From an uncultured Lachnospiraceae bacterium (GTDB taxonomy: Bacteria; Bacillota; Clostridia; Lachnospirales; Lachnospiraceae): a stretch of DNA of 37,684 bases. The stretch is taken from positions 1 to 37,684 of the forward strand of contig CACZBZ010000022.1 in NCBI GenBank assembly GCA_902779505.1. The letters run 5' to 3'. The translations under genes were made by a program, and so were the position numbers. The notes below the pieces were generated by a model. The model saw only the letters and a program-made list of their open reading frames with translations, was not told the origin of the DNA and did not search any database. Shown here in pieces: positions 16,998 to 24,885 of the stretch (positions are counted from its first letter, which is position 1; the number at the start of each line of letters is the position of its first letter).

Positions 16998-17675
16998 ATG
17001 GGAGATTATAAGCAGGAATTTATTGATTTTATGATAGAGTGTGACGTACTTAAATTCGGTGACTTCACACTTAAGAGCGGAAGAAAATCACCTTTCTTCA
17101 TGAATGCGGGAGCATACGTTACCGGAGCTCAGTTAAGCCGTCTCGGTGAATATTATGCCAGGGCTATCCATGAAGCCTACGGTGATGATTTTGATGTTCT
17201 CTTCGGACCCGCTTATAAGGGAATACCCCTTTCCGTAGCTACAACTATTGCATACAGCAGACTTTATGGAAAAGAGATAAGATATTGTTCCAATCGTAAG
17301 GAAGTTAAGGACCACGGTGATACGGGAATTCTTCTGGGAAGTAAGATCAAGGACGGAGACAGAGTTGTAATTATTGAAGATGTAACTACATCCGGCAAGT
17401 CCATGGAAGAGACGGTTCCCATTGTCAGAGCGCAGGGTGATGTTAAGATCCTGGGACTTATGGTTTCTCTTAACCGAATGGAAAAAGGAAAAGGAAGCAA
17501 GAGCGCATTGGAAGAGATAAAAGACCTCTACAGTTTTGAGACCAATGCAATCGTATCAATGAAAGATGTTACATCATATCTTCATGGAAAAGAGATTAAC
17601 GGAAGAGTACTCATCGATGACGATATGATGGACAAGATAAATGCTTATTACAAGGAATATGGAGCAGAAGCGTGA
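16998..17675 (+). CDS. pyrE: Orotate phosphoribosyltransferase
   Basis: PyrE makes OMP from orotate and PRPP, the step before PyrF. The 225-residue protein has FTLKSGRKSPFFMNAG near residue 25, GPAYKGIPL, YCSNRKEVKDHGDTG (the catalytic loop region) and the PRPP-binding motif VVIIEDVTTSGKS at 123-135. GTGAGGTAG lies before the ATG. Its stop codon overlaps the GTG start of the next gene, so the downstream membrane protein is translationally coupled to it. Confidence 0.96.
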   Translation: MGDYKQEFIDFMIECDVLKFGDFTLKSGRKSPFFMNAGAYVTGAQLSRLGEYYARAIHEAYGDDFDVLFGPAYKGIPLSVATTIAYSRLYGKEIRYCSNRKEVKDHGDTGILLGSKIKDGDRVVIIEDVTTSGKSMEETVPIVRAQGDVKILGLMVSLNRMEKGKGSKSALEEIKDLYSFETNAIVSMKDVTSYLHGKEINGRVLIDDDMMDKINAYYKEYGAEA

Positions 17676-17989
17676 GTCGTAAATACATTTACACTGACAA
17701 GCATCATTCATATACCGGTATATTGGCAACGGTACTGGGGTTGATCGACCTGGTATCGCTTTTTGTCGTTGTAAGAAAGACCTATCTTCTTGGAGGAGAA
17801 GCACCGGCCAGATACGGCGCCACGGTGTCACTTGTCTTTATCTTTGCACTGGCAGGCCTGATACTTGGCCTCATAGGAAAAAGTGATGAAGACAGTTTTT
17901 CCGCATTCGCTTATGCCGGAATAGGCCTTAATATATTAGCCATCCTTGGAGTAAGCGGATTGTTATTCGCGGGAGCATACGGATTATGA
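17672..17989 (+). CDS. Small three-helix membrane protein (DUF6142-like)
   Basis: A 105-residue hydrophobic protein starting at GTG 17672, which overlaps the pyrE stop as GTGA. Three membrane segments are visible, at about 15-35, 50-69 and 78-103, with a short basic N-terminal tail (MSRKYIYTDKHHS). From memory it resembles small Lachnospiraceae membrane proteins grouped as DUF6142; the function is unknown. Its stop overlaps the start of the M29-type peptidase as ATGA. Such coupling on both sides suggests a fixed stoichiometry with the peptidase rather than with pyrE, but this is inference. Confidence 0.8.
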   Translation: MSRKYIYTDKHHSYTGILATVLGLIDLVSLFVVVRKTYLLGGEAPARYGATVSLVFIFALAGLILGLIGKSDEDSFSAFAYAGIGLNILAILGVSGLLFAGAYGL

Positions 17990-20037
17990 TAGAAGAAAGA
18001 TATGTACTGGCCACAGACAGGATTAATGAGATTCTGGACAGTAAATGCTCGGAGATAGAAGATATAACTGTAAAAGATTATTTCCATTCACTGTTCATAT
18101 GGATAAAACTTGCCGATGAAGCGAGACGACTTGTCCATACCGGAGAGATGAATAAAAAATCTCTTGAGGAAAAGAAGGAATGGAATAAAAAACTTTATGA
18201 AGAACTGACTGACAGATATGAAGAGAGCTATCTCAATCCTTCATATGCCTGCAAGAAGCTTGGCGATGACTACGGCAGGATATTGTCCTGCATATATGCG
18301 GAGATGAGATCTATGTCCGCATATGCCTATGAGGATGATCTTAAGAACATTCTTATAAGAATGGAGCTGGCAGTTCAGATATACGGTCTTTTTGCTGATA
18401 AAGAGAATGAGGCCACATATGATTCTTTGAAGAATTGTTATGAGTCTTTTGCTTTTGATTATTTGGATGCCTTCATGGATGAAGGCGTGTCTGCACTTGT
18501 GTGTACCGACAACGGAGTTGTGGATTCCATAATTGCCAATGCAGATCTGACAGATCTGTCATATTTATATGATTACGGTGAATATATTTCGGAGAACGAG
18601 CTGCGACTTGCAGAGTACATGAATGGTCTGTCTCAGGACAAGATAGACAGTATGGCAAGAACATACACAGAAGGCTACAGAATGGGCTTTGTTACCCTTA
18701 ACAAAGACATTACCATCAAGGATACCGTTGAGGTCAGATATTTTATCGGTTTTGAAAGAGTAGTCAGAGCCGCTGTTAAGATGTTCCTGGAGATGGGGCT
18801 GAAGGCAAGTATAAGACGTTGCGCGGTAAGCTTCGTTACAGGCAGAAACAGTGACAAGGTGGGATATTATTCCACATCCCCCTGCAGACAGTTCGATGCC
18901 GACCATGAATATGACAAAGCACTCTTTTTCTCCAAGAGATATATGGAGAGAAAACTTGAAAGCTACAGAAATGCTTTTGAGAGATACAAGGACCAGGCAG
19001 CTCTTATGGGCGGACCGGCGGTAATAGAGTGTTTCGGTGAAGAACCTTTCTGTCCCGTTGTGAAAAAAGAGGCGATCAAGCCTGACGAAGATACAAGGAA
19101 AAGATTTGCCGAATATTCGGTAAGAGCCGGTGAGATCACCAACAAATATATTAAGGGTGAAGAAAGAAGCTTCACCATCATTGCTTTCCCGGTACCTGCC
19201 ATTGGAGACAGATTCGAAGAGATATTTGATGAGACCATTAAGATCAATACTCTGGATTATGTTCTTTATCGTGATATGCAGCAGAAGATTATCGATGTCT
19301 TGGACAGTGCAAAAGAAGTTCATGTCCTGGGAAGGGATGGCAATAAGACCGATATTCATGTAAAATTATGGGAGTTGAAAGACCCCGCAAAAGAGACTGC
19401 TTTTGAGAACTGTGTAGCGGATGTGAATATCCCTGTGGGTGAGGTCTTTACATCACCTGTCCTGGAAGGAACACACGGAAGACTTCATGTGAAGAACGTA
19501 TTTCTTGAGGGACATCCCTACAAGGATCTGAGCCTTGTCTTTGAAGACGGCATGGTCAAGGAATACACATGTTCCAATTATGAGAATGAAGAGGAAAACA
19601 GGAATTACATAAAAGAGTACATTCTTGATAATCATGAGACACTTCCTATAGGAGAGTTCGCTATAGGAACCAACACAGTGGCTTATGCGGCAACAAGAAA
19701 ATACGATCTTGGAAGTGTAATGCCTATTCTTATAGCGGAAAAGACGGGACCGCATTTTGCCGTGGGAGATACCTGTTATTCATATGATGAAGATATGGAG
19801 ACATTCAATCCCGACGGTAAGAAGATAGTCGCCAGAGAGAATTCCGTATCGGCTCTCAGGAATACGGATCCTTTAAAAGCGTATTTCAACTGTCATACGG
19901 ATATAACCATTCCCTACGACGAACTGGGCTATATCAGAGCAATAAGGGAAGACGGAAGTTTTACTGATATTATAAAAGACGGAAGATTTGTACTTGAGGG
20001 ACTTGAGAAACTGAATGAGCCCCTTGAGGAATTGTAA
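17986..20037 (+). CDS. M29-family aminopeptidase with long N-terminal extension
   Basis: A 683-residue protein; the M29 thermophilic-type aminopeptidases I know are about 400. The C-terminal ~290 residues carry the family metal ligands: Glu486 in GEVFTSP, Glu557 in GEFAIGTN, Glu585 and His590 in AEKTGPHFAVG, Tyr598 in DTCYSY, and His637/Asp639 in FNCHTDITI. It should therefore be an active two-metal exopeptidase. The first ~370 residues are mostly helical, contain a distant part of the peptidase fold at best, and I do not recognise them. No signal peptide, so cytoplasmic. It is coupled by ATGA overlap to the small membrane protein and lies 20 bases before purE, inside a nucleotide-biosynthesis operon. 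Substrate unknown. Confidence 0.82.
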   Translation: MIEERYVLATDRINEILDSKCSEIEDITVKDYFHSLFIWIKLADEARRLVHTGEMNKKSLEEKKEWNKKLYEELTDRYEESYLNPSYACKKLGDDYGRILSCIYAEMRSMSAYAYEDDLKNILIRMELAVQIYGLFADKENEATYDSLKNCYESFAFDYLDAFMDEGVSALVCTDNGVVDSIIANADLTDLSYLYDYGEYISENELRLAEYMNGLSQDKIDSMARTYTEGYRMGFVTLNKDITIKDTVEVRYFIGFERVVRAAVKMFLEMGLKASIRRCAVSFVTGRNSDKVGYYSTSPCRQFDADHEYDKALFFSKRYMERKLESYRNAFERYKDQAALMGGPAVIECFGEEPFCPVVKKEAIKPDEDTRKRFAEYSVRAGEITNKYIKGEERSFTIIAFPVPAIGDRFEEIFDETIKINTLDYVLYRDMQQKIIDVLDSAKEVHVLGRDGNKTDIHVKLWELKDPAKETAFENCVADVNIPVGEVFTSPVLEGTHGRLHVKNVFLEGHPYKDLSLVFEDGMVKEYTCSNYENEEENRNYIKEYILDNHETLPIGEFAIGTNTVAYAATRKYDLGSVMPILIAEKTGPHFAVGDTCYSYDEDMETFNPDGKKIVARENSVSALRNTDPLKAYFNCHTDITIPYDELGYIRAIREDGSFTDIIKDGRFVLEGLEKLNEPLEEL

Positions 20038-20057
20038 AAAGATATGAGGAGGTAACT

Positions 20058-20558
20058 ATGGCACAGGTAGGAATAGTGATGGGCAGTGATTCGGATATGA
20101 AGATTATGTCCAAGGCTGCGGATATTCTTGAGGAACTGGGAATATCATATGAGATGGATATTATTTCGGCTCACAGAGAACCGGAAGAGTTTTTCAAGTA
20201 TGCTAACGAAGCTGAGTCCAAGGGATTCAAGGTAATAATTGCGGGTGCAGGTATGGCGGCCCACCTTCCGGGTATGTGTGCGGCAATATTCCCCATGCCG
20301 GTAATAGGCGTTCCCATGGCCGGCGGAGCTCTCGACGGTCAGGATGCTCTTTATTCCATACTTCAGATGCCTTCGGGAATACCGGTTGCAACCGTTGCAA
20401 TCAACGGCGGAGCCAATGCGGGACTACTGGCAGCCAGAATCTTAGCTACATCCGATGCAGATATTCTTGCCAAGCTTAAAGACTACAAAAAGGGTCTTAA
20501 AGATGCGGTAGTTAAGAAAAACGAGAGACTTAAAGAAGTCGGATACAAGAACTATTAA
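20058..20558 (+). CDS. purE: N5-carboxyaminoimidazole ribonucleotide mutase
   Basis: PurE converts N5-CAIR to CAIR in purine synthesis. The 166-residue sequence shows the family signature MGSDSDMKIM near the N-terminus, the catalytic histidine in ISAHREPEE and the GAGMAAHLPGM and GVPMAGGALDGQDALYSILQMP loops. This is the class I (mutase) form; the partner purK is not in the window. AGGAGG directly before the ATG gives a strong start. purM follows after 16 bases. Confidence 0.96.
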   Translation: MAQVGIVMGSDSDMKIMSKAADILEELGISYEMDIISAHREPEEFFKYANEAESKGFKVIIAGAGMAAHLPGMCAAIFPMPVIGVPMAGGALDGQDALYSILQMPSGIPVATVAINGGANAGLLAARILATSDADILAKLKDYKKGLKDAVVKKNERLKEVGYKNY

Positions 20559-20574
20559 AAAGGAGAAGGATCAG

Positions 20575-21606
20575 ATGGCACTGGATTACAAAACAGCAGG
20601 TGTTGACATTGAGGCCGGATATAAGTCGGTTGAACTTATGAAAGCTTCCGTTAAGGAGACAATGAGAGAAGAGGTACTTGGAGGTCTTGGAGGATTCTCC
20701 GGAGCATTTTCTCTTGCTAAGATCAAGGAGATGGATGATCCTGTTCTTCTTTCGGGAACAGACGGATGCGGAACAAAGGTTAAGTTGGCCTTTGTTATGG
20801 ACAAGCATGATACCATAGGCATTGATGCCGTTGCCATGTGCGTTAACGACGTTGCCTGTGCAGGCGGAGAGCCCCTCTTTTTCCTTGACTATATTGCCTG
20901 TGGCAAGAACTATCCCGAAAAGATAGCAACTATCGTTGCGGGCGTTGCCGAAGGATGTAAGATGTCCGATGCCGCACTTATCGGCGGTGAGACTGCAGAG
21001 CATCCCGGACTTATGCCTGAGGATGAATACGATCTTGCGGGATTTGCCGTAGGACTTGTGGACAGAAAAGATCTTATAACAGGTGAGAATATTAAGCCCG
21101 GAGATACACTTATCGGTATCGCTTCTTCCGGAGTACATAGCAACGGTTTCTCACTTGTAAGAAAAGTATTTGAGATTACAAAAGAGAGTCTTGATACATA
21201 TTATGATGAGCTGGGAACAACTCTCGGTGAAGCTCTCATCGCACCTACAAAGATATATGTTAAGGCCATGAAGGCAATCAAGAATGCAGGTGTAAAGGTT
21301 AAGGGCTGCAGTCATATAACAGGCGGCGGTTTCTATGAGAATATACCTAGAATGCTTCCGGAAGGTGTGAATGCAAGAGTAAAGAAAGACAGTTATCCCG
21401 TTCTTCCTATATTTAAGCTCCTTCAGAAGACAGGCGGCATTGATGAGAAGATGATGTACAACACTTACAACATGGGTCTGGGAATGGTTCTTGCTGTAAG
21501 ACCCGAAGATGTTGATAAGACAATGGAAGCAATCAAGTCTTCCGGTGAGACTCCTTATGTTGTCGGAGAGATAGTAGCCGGTAATAAAGAAGTTGAACTT
21601 GTATAA
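20575..21606 (+). CDS. purM: Phosphoribosylformylglycinamidine cyclo-ligase (AIR synthetase)
   Basis: PurM closes the imidazole ring: FGAM plus ATP gives AIR. The 343-residue protein has normal length and the expected blocks: GGFSGAFSLAK, LLSGTDGCGTKVKLA, IGIDAVAMCVNDV, GGETAEHPGLM and SSGVHSNGFSL, and ITGGGFYENIPRML. AAAGGAGAAGG precedes the ATG. It lies between purE and purN, 16 and 12 bases away, in the same transcript. Confidence 0.97.
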   Translation: MALDYKTAGVDIEAGYKSVELMKASVKETMREEVLGGLGGFSGAFSLAKIKEMDDPVLLSGTDGCGTKVKLAFVMDKHDTIGIDAVAMCVNDVACAGGEPLFFLDYIACGKNYPEKIATIVAGVAEGCKMSDAALIGGETAEHPGLMPEDEYDLAGFAVGLVDRKDLITGENIKPGDTLIGIASSGVHSNGFSLVRKVFEITKESLDTYYDELGTTLGEALIAPTKIYVKAMKAIKNAGVKVKGCSHITGGGFYENIPRMLPEGVNARVKKDSYPVLPIFKLLQKTGGIDEKMMYNTYNMGLGMVLAVRPEDVDKTMEAIKSSGETPYVVGEIVAGNKEVELV

Positions 21607-21618
21607 GCGGAGAGATAT

Positions 21619-22212
21619 ATGAATATAGTAGTGTGTGTATCGGGCGGAGGAACCAATCTCCAGGCCATAATAGATGCCATCGGCAACGGAACCATAACTA
21701 ATACCGAAATCGTGGGAGTAATAAGCAATAATATAAATGCATATGCTCTTAAGAGAGCTGAAGATGCAGGTATAAAGGCCATATGCGTAAGCCCTGCGGA
21801 TTATCCCGACAGAGAAGCTTTCAATGACGGGTTGCTTGAAGCGGTAAAGGATATGAATCCGGATCTTGTGGTACTGGCAGGCTTCCTGGTTAAGATTCCT
21901 CCTCAGATGGTAGCTGAATATCGTGACAGGATAATCAATATACATCCTTCACTTATTCCTTCTTTCTGTGGTGTGGGATATTACGGACTGAAGGTACATG
22001 AAGCGGCTCTTGAAAGAGGAGTAAAGGTAACCGGCGCCACTGTTCACTATGTGGATGAGGGAACGGATACGGGCAAGATCATAATGCAGAAAGCGGTATA
22101 TATCGAGCCCACCGATACAGCCGAGACACTGCAAAAGAGAGTAATGGAACAGGCCGAGTGGATAATACTTCCCCAGGCCATTAACATGATAGCAAACAAA
22201 GGGAAGGTATGA
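21619..22212 (+). CDS. purN: Phosphoribosylglycinamide formyltransferase (10-formyl-THF dependent)
   Basis: PurN formylates GAR to FGAR using 10-formyltetrahydrofolate. The 197-residue protein keeps the catalytic trio Asn107 and His109 (IINIHPSLIPSF) and Asp146 (DEGTDTG), and the N-terminal GGGTNLQAIIDAI. CGGAGAGATAT precedes the ATG. Its stop codon overlaps an ATG (ATGA at 22209-22212) at the start of purD. Confidence 0.96.
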   Translation: MNIVVCVSGGGTNLQAIIDAIGNGTITNTEIVGVISNNINAYALKRAEDAGIKAICVSPADYPDREAFNDGLLEAVKDMNPDLVVLAGFLVKIPPQMVAEYRDRIINIHPSLIPSFCGVGYYGLKVHEAALERGVKVTGATVHYVDEGTDTGKIIMQKAVYIEPTDTAETLQKRVMEQAEWIILPQAINMIANKGKV

Positions 22213-22214
22213 AG

Positions 22215-23486
22215 ATGAAAGTATTGGTAGTCGGCGGCGGTGGCCGTGAACATGCTATCTGTACTCAGGTAGCAAAGAGTAAGAAAGCTGATAAGATATA
22301 CTGTGCTCCCGGTAATGCGGGTATAGAGCAGATTGCGGAATGCGTTCCCATAGGAGCAATGGAGTTTGATAAGCTTGTTGCTTTTGCAAAAGAGAAGGCA
22401 ATTGACTTCTGCATAGTGGGAATGGACGATCCCCTTGTAGGCGGACTGGTAGACAGAATGGAGGAGGCCGGAATCAAGACCTTCGGACCTCGTGCTAATG
22501 CCGCAATCCTTGAAGGCAGCAAGGCATTCTCAAAAGACCTGATGAAGAAATACAATATTCCCACTGCTTTTTATGAGAATTTCGATTCATATGATAAAGC
22601 GGTTGAATATCTTAAGACTGCCAAGATGCCCATAGTTCTCAAAGCCGACGGACTGGCACTGGGCAAGGGTGTGCTGATATGTAACACACTTGAAGAAGCA
22701 CTGGAAGGTGCCAAAGAGATAATGCTGGATCAGAAATTCGGTTCGGCAGGTAATAAGATGGTCATAGAAGAATTCATGACCGGTAGAGAAGTATCCGTTC
22801 TTTCCTTTGTAGACGGCAAGACCATCAAGATCATGACATCTGCTCAGGATCACAAGAGAGCGGGAGACGGAGACACGGGACTCAACACCGGAGGAATGGG
22901 TACATTTTCTCCCAGTCCTTTTTATACAGATGAGGTTGATGCTTTCTGTAAGAAATATATCTACCAGCCTACGGTTGATGCCATGGCTGCCGAAGGAAGA
23001 GAATTCAAAGGTGTTATCTTCTTCGGACTTATGCTTACAAAGGACGGTCCCAAGGTTCTTGAATACAATGCAAGATTCGGAGATCCTGAGGCACAGGTGG
23101 TACTTCCGAGACTCAAGAACGATATCCTGGATGTGATGGAAGCCTGTGTGGACGGCACACTGGACAAGATAGATCTTCAGTTTGAAGACAATGCCGCTGT
23201 ATGCGTTATCCTTGCAAGCGACGGATATCCCGTGGCATATGAAAAAGGAAAAGTAATCAAGGGCCTGGATGCTTTTGAAGGCAAGGATGATTATTTCTGC
23301 TTCCATGCTGGGACAAAACGCGCCGGTGATGATATACTTACCAATGGAGGACGTGTGCTTGGTATCACGGCAAAAGGAGCCACACTTAAGGAGGCAAGAG
23401 CCAATGCTTATGCCGCTACGGAATGGGTTGATTTTGACGGAAAGTACATGAGACATGATATAGGCAAGGCTATTGACGAAGCCTGA
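22215..23486 (+). CDS. purD: Phosphoribosylamine-glycine ligase (GAR synthetase)
   Basis: PurD joins glycine to phosphoribosylamine with ATP. Seen: N-terminal VLVVGGGGREHA, the ATP-grasp region FSKDLMKKYNIPTAFYENF, VLKADGLALGKGV, and LEYNARFGDPEAQVVLPRL with metal-binding Glu and Asn. Two in-frame ATGs compete, at 22209 and 22215. I prefer 22215 because the GGGAAGG ribosome binding site ends at 22207, one base from the first but seven from the second; the product is then 423 residues. This is the last gene of the run starting at pyrF. Other purine genes (purF, purL, purC, purH) are not in the window. Confidence 0.96.
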   Translation: MKVLVVGGGGREHAICTQVAKSKKADKIYCAPGNAGIEQIAECVPIGAMEFDKLVAFAKEKAIDFCIVGMDDPLVGGLVDRMEEAGIKTFGPRANAAILEGSKAFSKDLMKKYNIPTAFYENFDSYDKAVEYLKTAKMPIVLKADGLALGKGVLICNTLEEALEGAKEIMLDQKFGSAGNKMVIEEFMTGREVSVLSFVDGKTIKIMTSAQDHKRAGDGDTGLNTGGMGTFSPSPFYTDEVDAFCKKYIYQPTVDAMAAEGREFKGVIFFGLMLTKDGPKVLEYNARFGDPEAQVVLPRLKNDILDVMEACVDGTLDKIDLQFEDNAAVCVILASDGYPVAYEKGKVIKGLDAFEGKDDYFCFHAGTKRAGDDILTNGGRVLGITAKGATLKEARANAYAATEWVDFDGKYMRHDIGKAIDEA

Positions 23487-23501
23487 TATATAAAGTATAA
23501 A
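23473..23501 (+). promoter_or_regulatory. Candidate promoter for the SH3b protein gene
   Basis: TTGACG at 23473-23478 (inside the end of purD), a 17-base spacer and TATAAA at 23496-23501. The predicted start is near 23508, about 32 bases before the ATG. Confidence 0.55.
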
Positions 23502-23539
23502 GATACTGTGACTTTTTTAAGAAGAGGAGTTTATTTGAA

Positions 23540-24811
23540 ATGACAAAGAAATTTAGTGTTGGAATAAGGGTGGTAACGGCTGCTGTTACAGTTGCGCTTA
23601 CATTTTTGTTTGCATCTTCTGATATATTTGCTGCCGGCACATGTAAGGTTGGAGACGGCACATGTAACATCAGAAGCACATCAAGTACTTCAGGCTCTAA
23701 GGTAGCCAGTGTTACAGAGGGAACAGAACTTACAGTAGAGTCTAAGACAACCGGTTCTGACGGAAATACATGGTATAAAGTATCAGTTAACGGATCTACA
23801 GGTTATATAAGAGCCGATCTTGTTAAGGATGTATCGGGAGATATCCCAAGTGAGAGTTCATCAAGCAGTTCAACAAATGCTGCAGCAACTACAACTGAGT
23901 CATCATCGACTACATCATCAACTACAGATACACAGGCATCTTCAACTACTACAACAGAAGCTGCCAACACAACAGTTAATCCCTCAACTGTTCTTACAGC
24001 CAAGACAACAGACAATGTCAGCGTAAGAGAGGGTGCTTCAACCAAGACAAATAAGAAGGCATCTGCTTCAAACGGAACAGAAGTAAGCGTTACAGGTGAG
24101 GCAACAGACTCAGAAGGCAAGTTATGGTATCAGGTAAGCTATCCTTCAGGTGACAGCACAGTAACAGGATTTATCAGATCTGATTTCCTTGAGGTTCTTA
24201 CAACAGCTGAGGACGTTCAGGAAGAAGAGCCTGTTGAAGAAGAGGTAGAAGACGAAGCAGAAGTAACTGCTGCTGTTAACAAGGACTACGAAGTAGTATA
24301 TGAAGCAAACAGTGAAGGTGTTGAGGAATGGTACCTTTACGATCATATTAAGGGAACAAAGCAGAGCATCAACAACATCTACGCCGTAATGGAGCAGAGC
24401 CAGGAATATGCTGCTGCAGACAATAAAGAACTTAAGACAATGAAGATAGTTGTCATCGCCATGGCAGTTGTTATCGTTGCTCTTATCATTACAGTAACAG
24501 TTCTTATCTTCAAGCTCAGAGACGCCCAGTATGATGATTATGAAGATGATTATGAAGAGGACAACTACGAAGAGGAAGAAGAAGAGGACGATTACGAAGA
24601 GCCCAGACGCAGAGGCGGTCGTGCAAGAAGAAGAGGACGTCAGGACGACTACGAAGATGAGGAAGACGACTATGATGACGAGGAAGAGGAAGAAGAACCC
24701 AAACCTGCCAGAAGAGCAGCTAAGTCATCAGGCAAGAGACCTTTACCTTCAAGAGGAAGAATTGACGTAGACGACGACATGGAATTTGAATTCCTTGATC
24801 TTGACGAATAA
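23540..24811 (+). CDS. Double-SH3b single-pass membrane protein with acidic cytoplasmic tail
   Basis: A 423-residue protein of unknown function. Order of parts: a signal-like N-terminus (1-~32, ending DIFAAG); a bacterial SH3 domain (~33-95, with CNIRSTSSTSGSKVASV and GSTGYIRADLV); a Ser/Thr-rich linker (~100-155); a second SH3b domain (~155-220, NVSVREGASTKTNKKAS, TGFIRSDFL); an acidic spacer; a membrane helix at ~302-325 (IVVIAMAVVIVALIITVTVL); and a 98-residue tail of Asp, Glu and Tyr repeats (such as DDYEDDYEEDNYEEEEEE) broken by an Arg-rich patch. SH3b domains bind peptidoglycan, so the outside part probably contacts the wall and the charged tail lies in the cytoplasm (inference). The tail is low-complexity and likely disordered. 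Confidence 0.85.
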   Translation: MTKKFSVGIRVVTAAVTVALTFLFASSDIFAAGTCKVGDGTCNIRSTSSTSGSKVASVTEGTELTVESKTTGSDGNTWYKVSVNGSTGYIRADLVKDVSGDIPSESSSSSSTNAAATTTESSSTTSSTTDTQASSTTTTEAANTTVNPSTVLTAKTTDNVSVREGASTKTNKKASASNGTEVSVTGEATDSEGKLWYQVSYPSGDSTVTGFIRSDFLEVLTTAEDVQEEEPVEEEVEDEAEVTAAVNKDYEVVYEANSEGVEEWYLYDHIKGTKQSINNIYAVMEQSQEYAAADNKELKTMKIVVIAMAVVIVALIITVTVLIFKLRDAQYDDYEDDYEEDNYEEEEEEDDYEEPRRRGGRARRRGRQDDYEDEEDDYDDEEEEEEPKPARRAAKSSGKRPLPSRGRIDVDDDMEFEFLDLDE

Positions 24812-24828
24812 TCTTAAAGCTATAATAT
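24801..24828 (+). promoter_or_regulatory. Candidate promoter for clpC
   Basis: TTGACG at 24801-24806 and, 16 bases on, TAATAT at 24823-24828; an overlapping perfect TATAAT (24821-24826) is only 14 bases away. Transcription would start near 24834, just before the hairpin at 24838-24862. Confidence 0.35.
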
Positions 24829-24837
24829 CAGTAAGAG

Positions 24838-24862
24838 ACAGGGCAGGTTTTATCTGCCCTGT
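24838..24862 (+). terminator. Hairpin between the SH3b gene and clpC, probable terminator
   Basis: A 9-bp perfect stem ACAGGGCAG / CTGCCCTGT (24838-24846 / 24854-24862) with a 7-nt loop, followed by a poor T-run (TATTTG). It is likely the terminator of the SH3b gene, but it could instead be a 5' hairpin of the clpC message. Confidence 0.6.
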
Positions 24863-24885
24863 TATTTGTAAATGAGGAAAAGACT

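Noticed and set aside
23494-23507. AGTAT-AAAG-ATACT hairpin as a terminator after purD
   Set aside because: Only five A/T-rich pairs and no T-run directly after it; it is better explained as part of the -10 region of the next promoter.
23864-24000. Ser/Thr-rich stretch as a DNA tandem repeat or CRISPR-like array
   Set aside because: It encodes low-complexity protein with irregular codon use; no constant unit length or spacer pattern.
24531-24770. Lys/Thr-rich 79-codon frame inside the SH3b gene
   Set aside because: It is the frame-shifted reading of the Asp/Glu repeat region; composition is an artefact of the repeated GAA/GAC codons.
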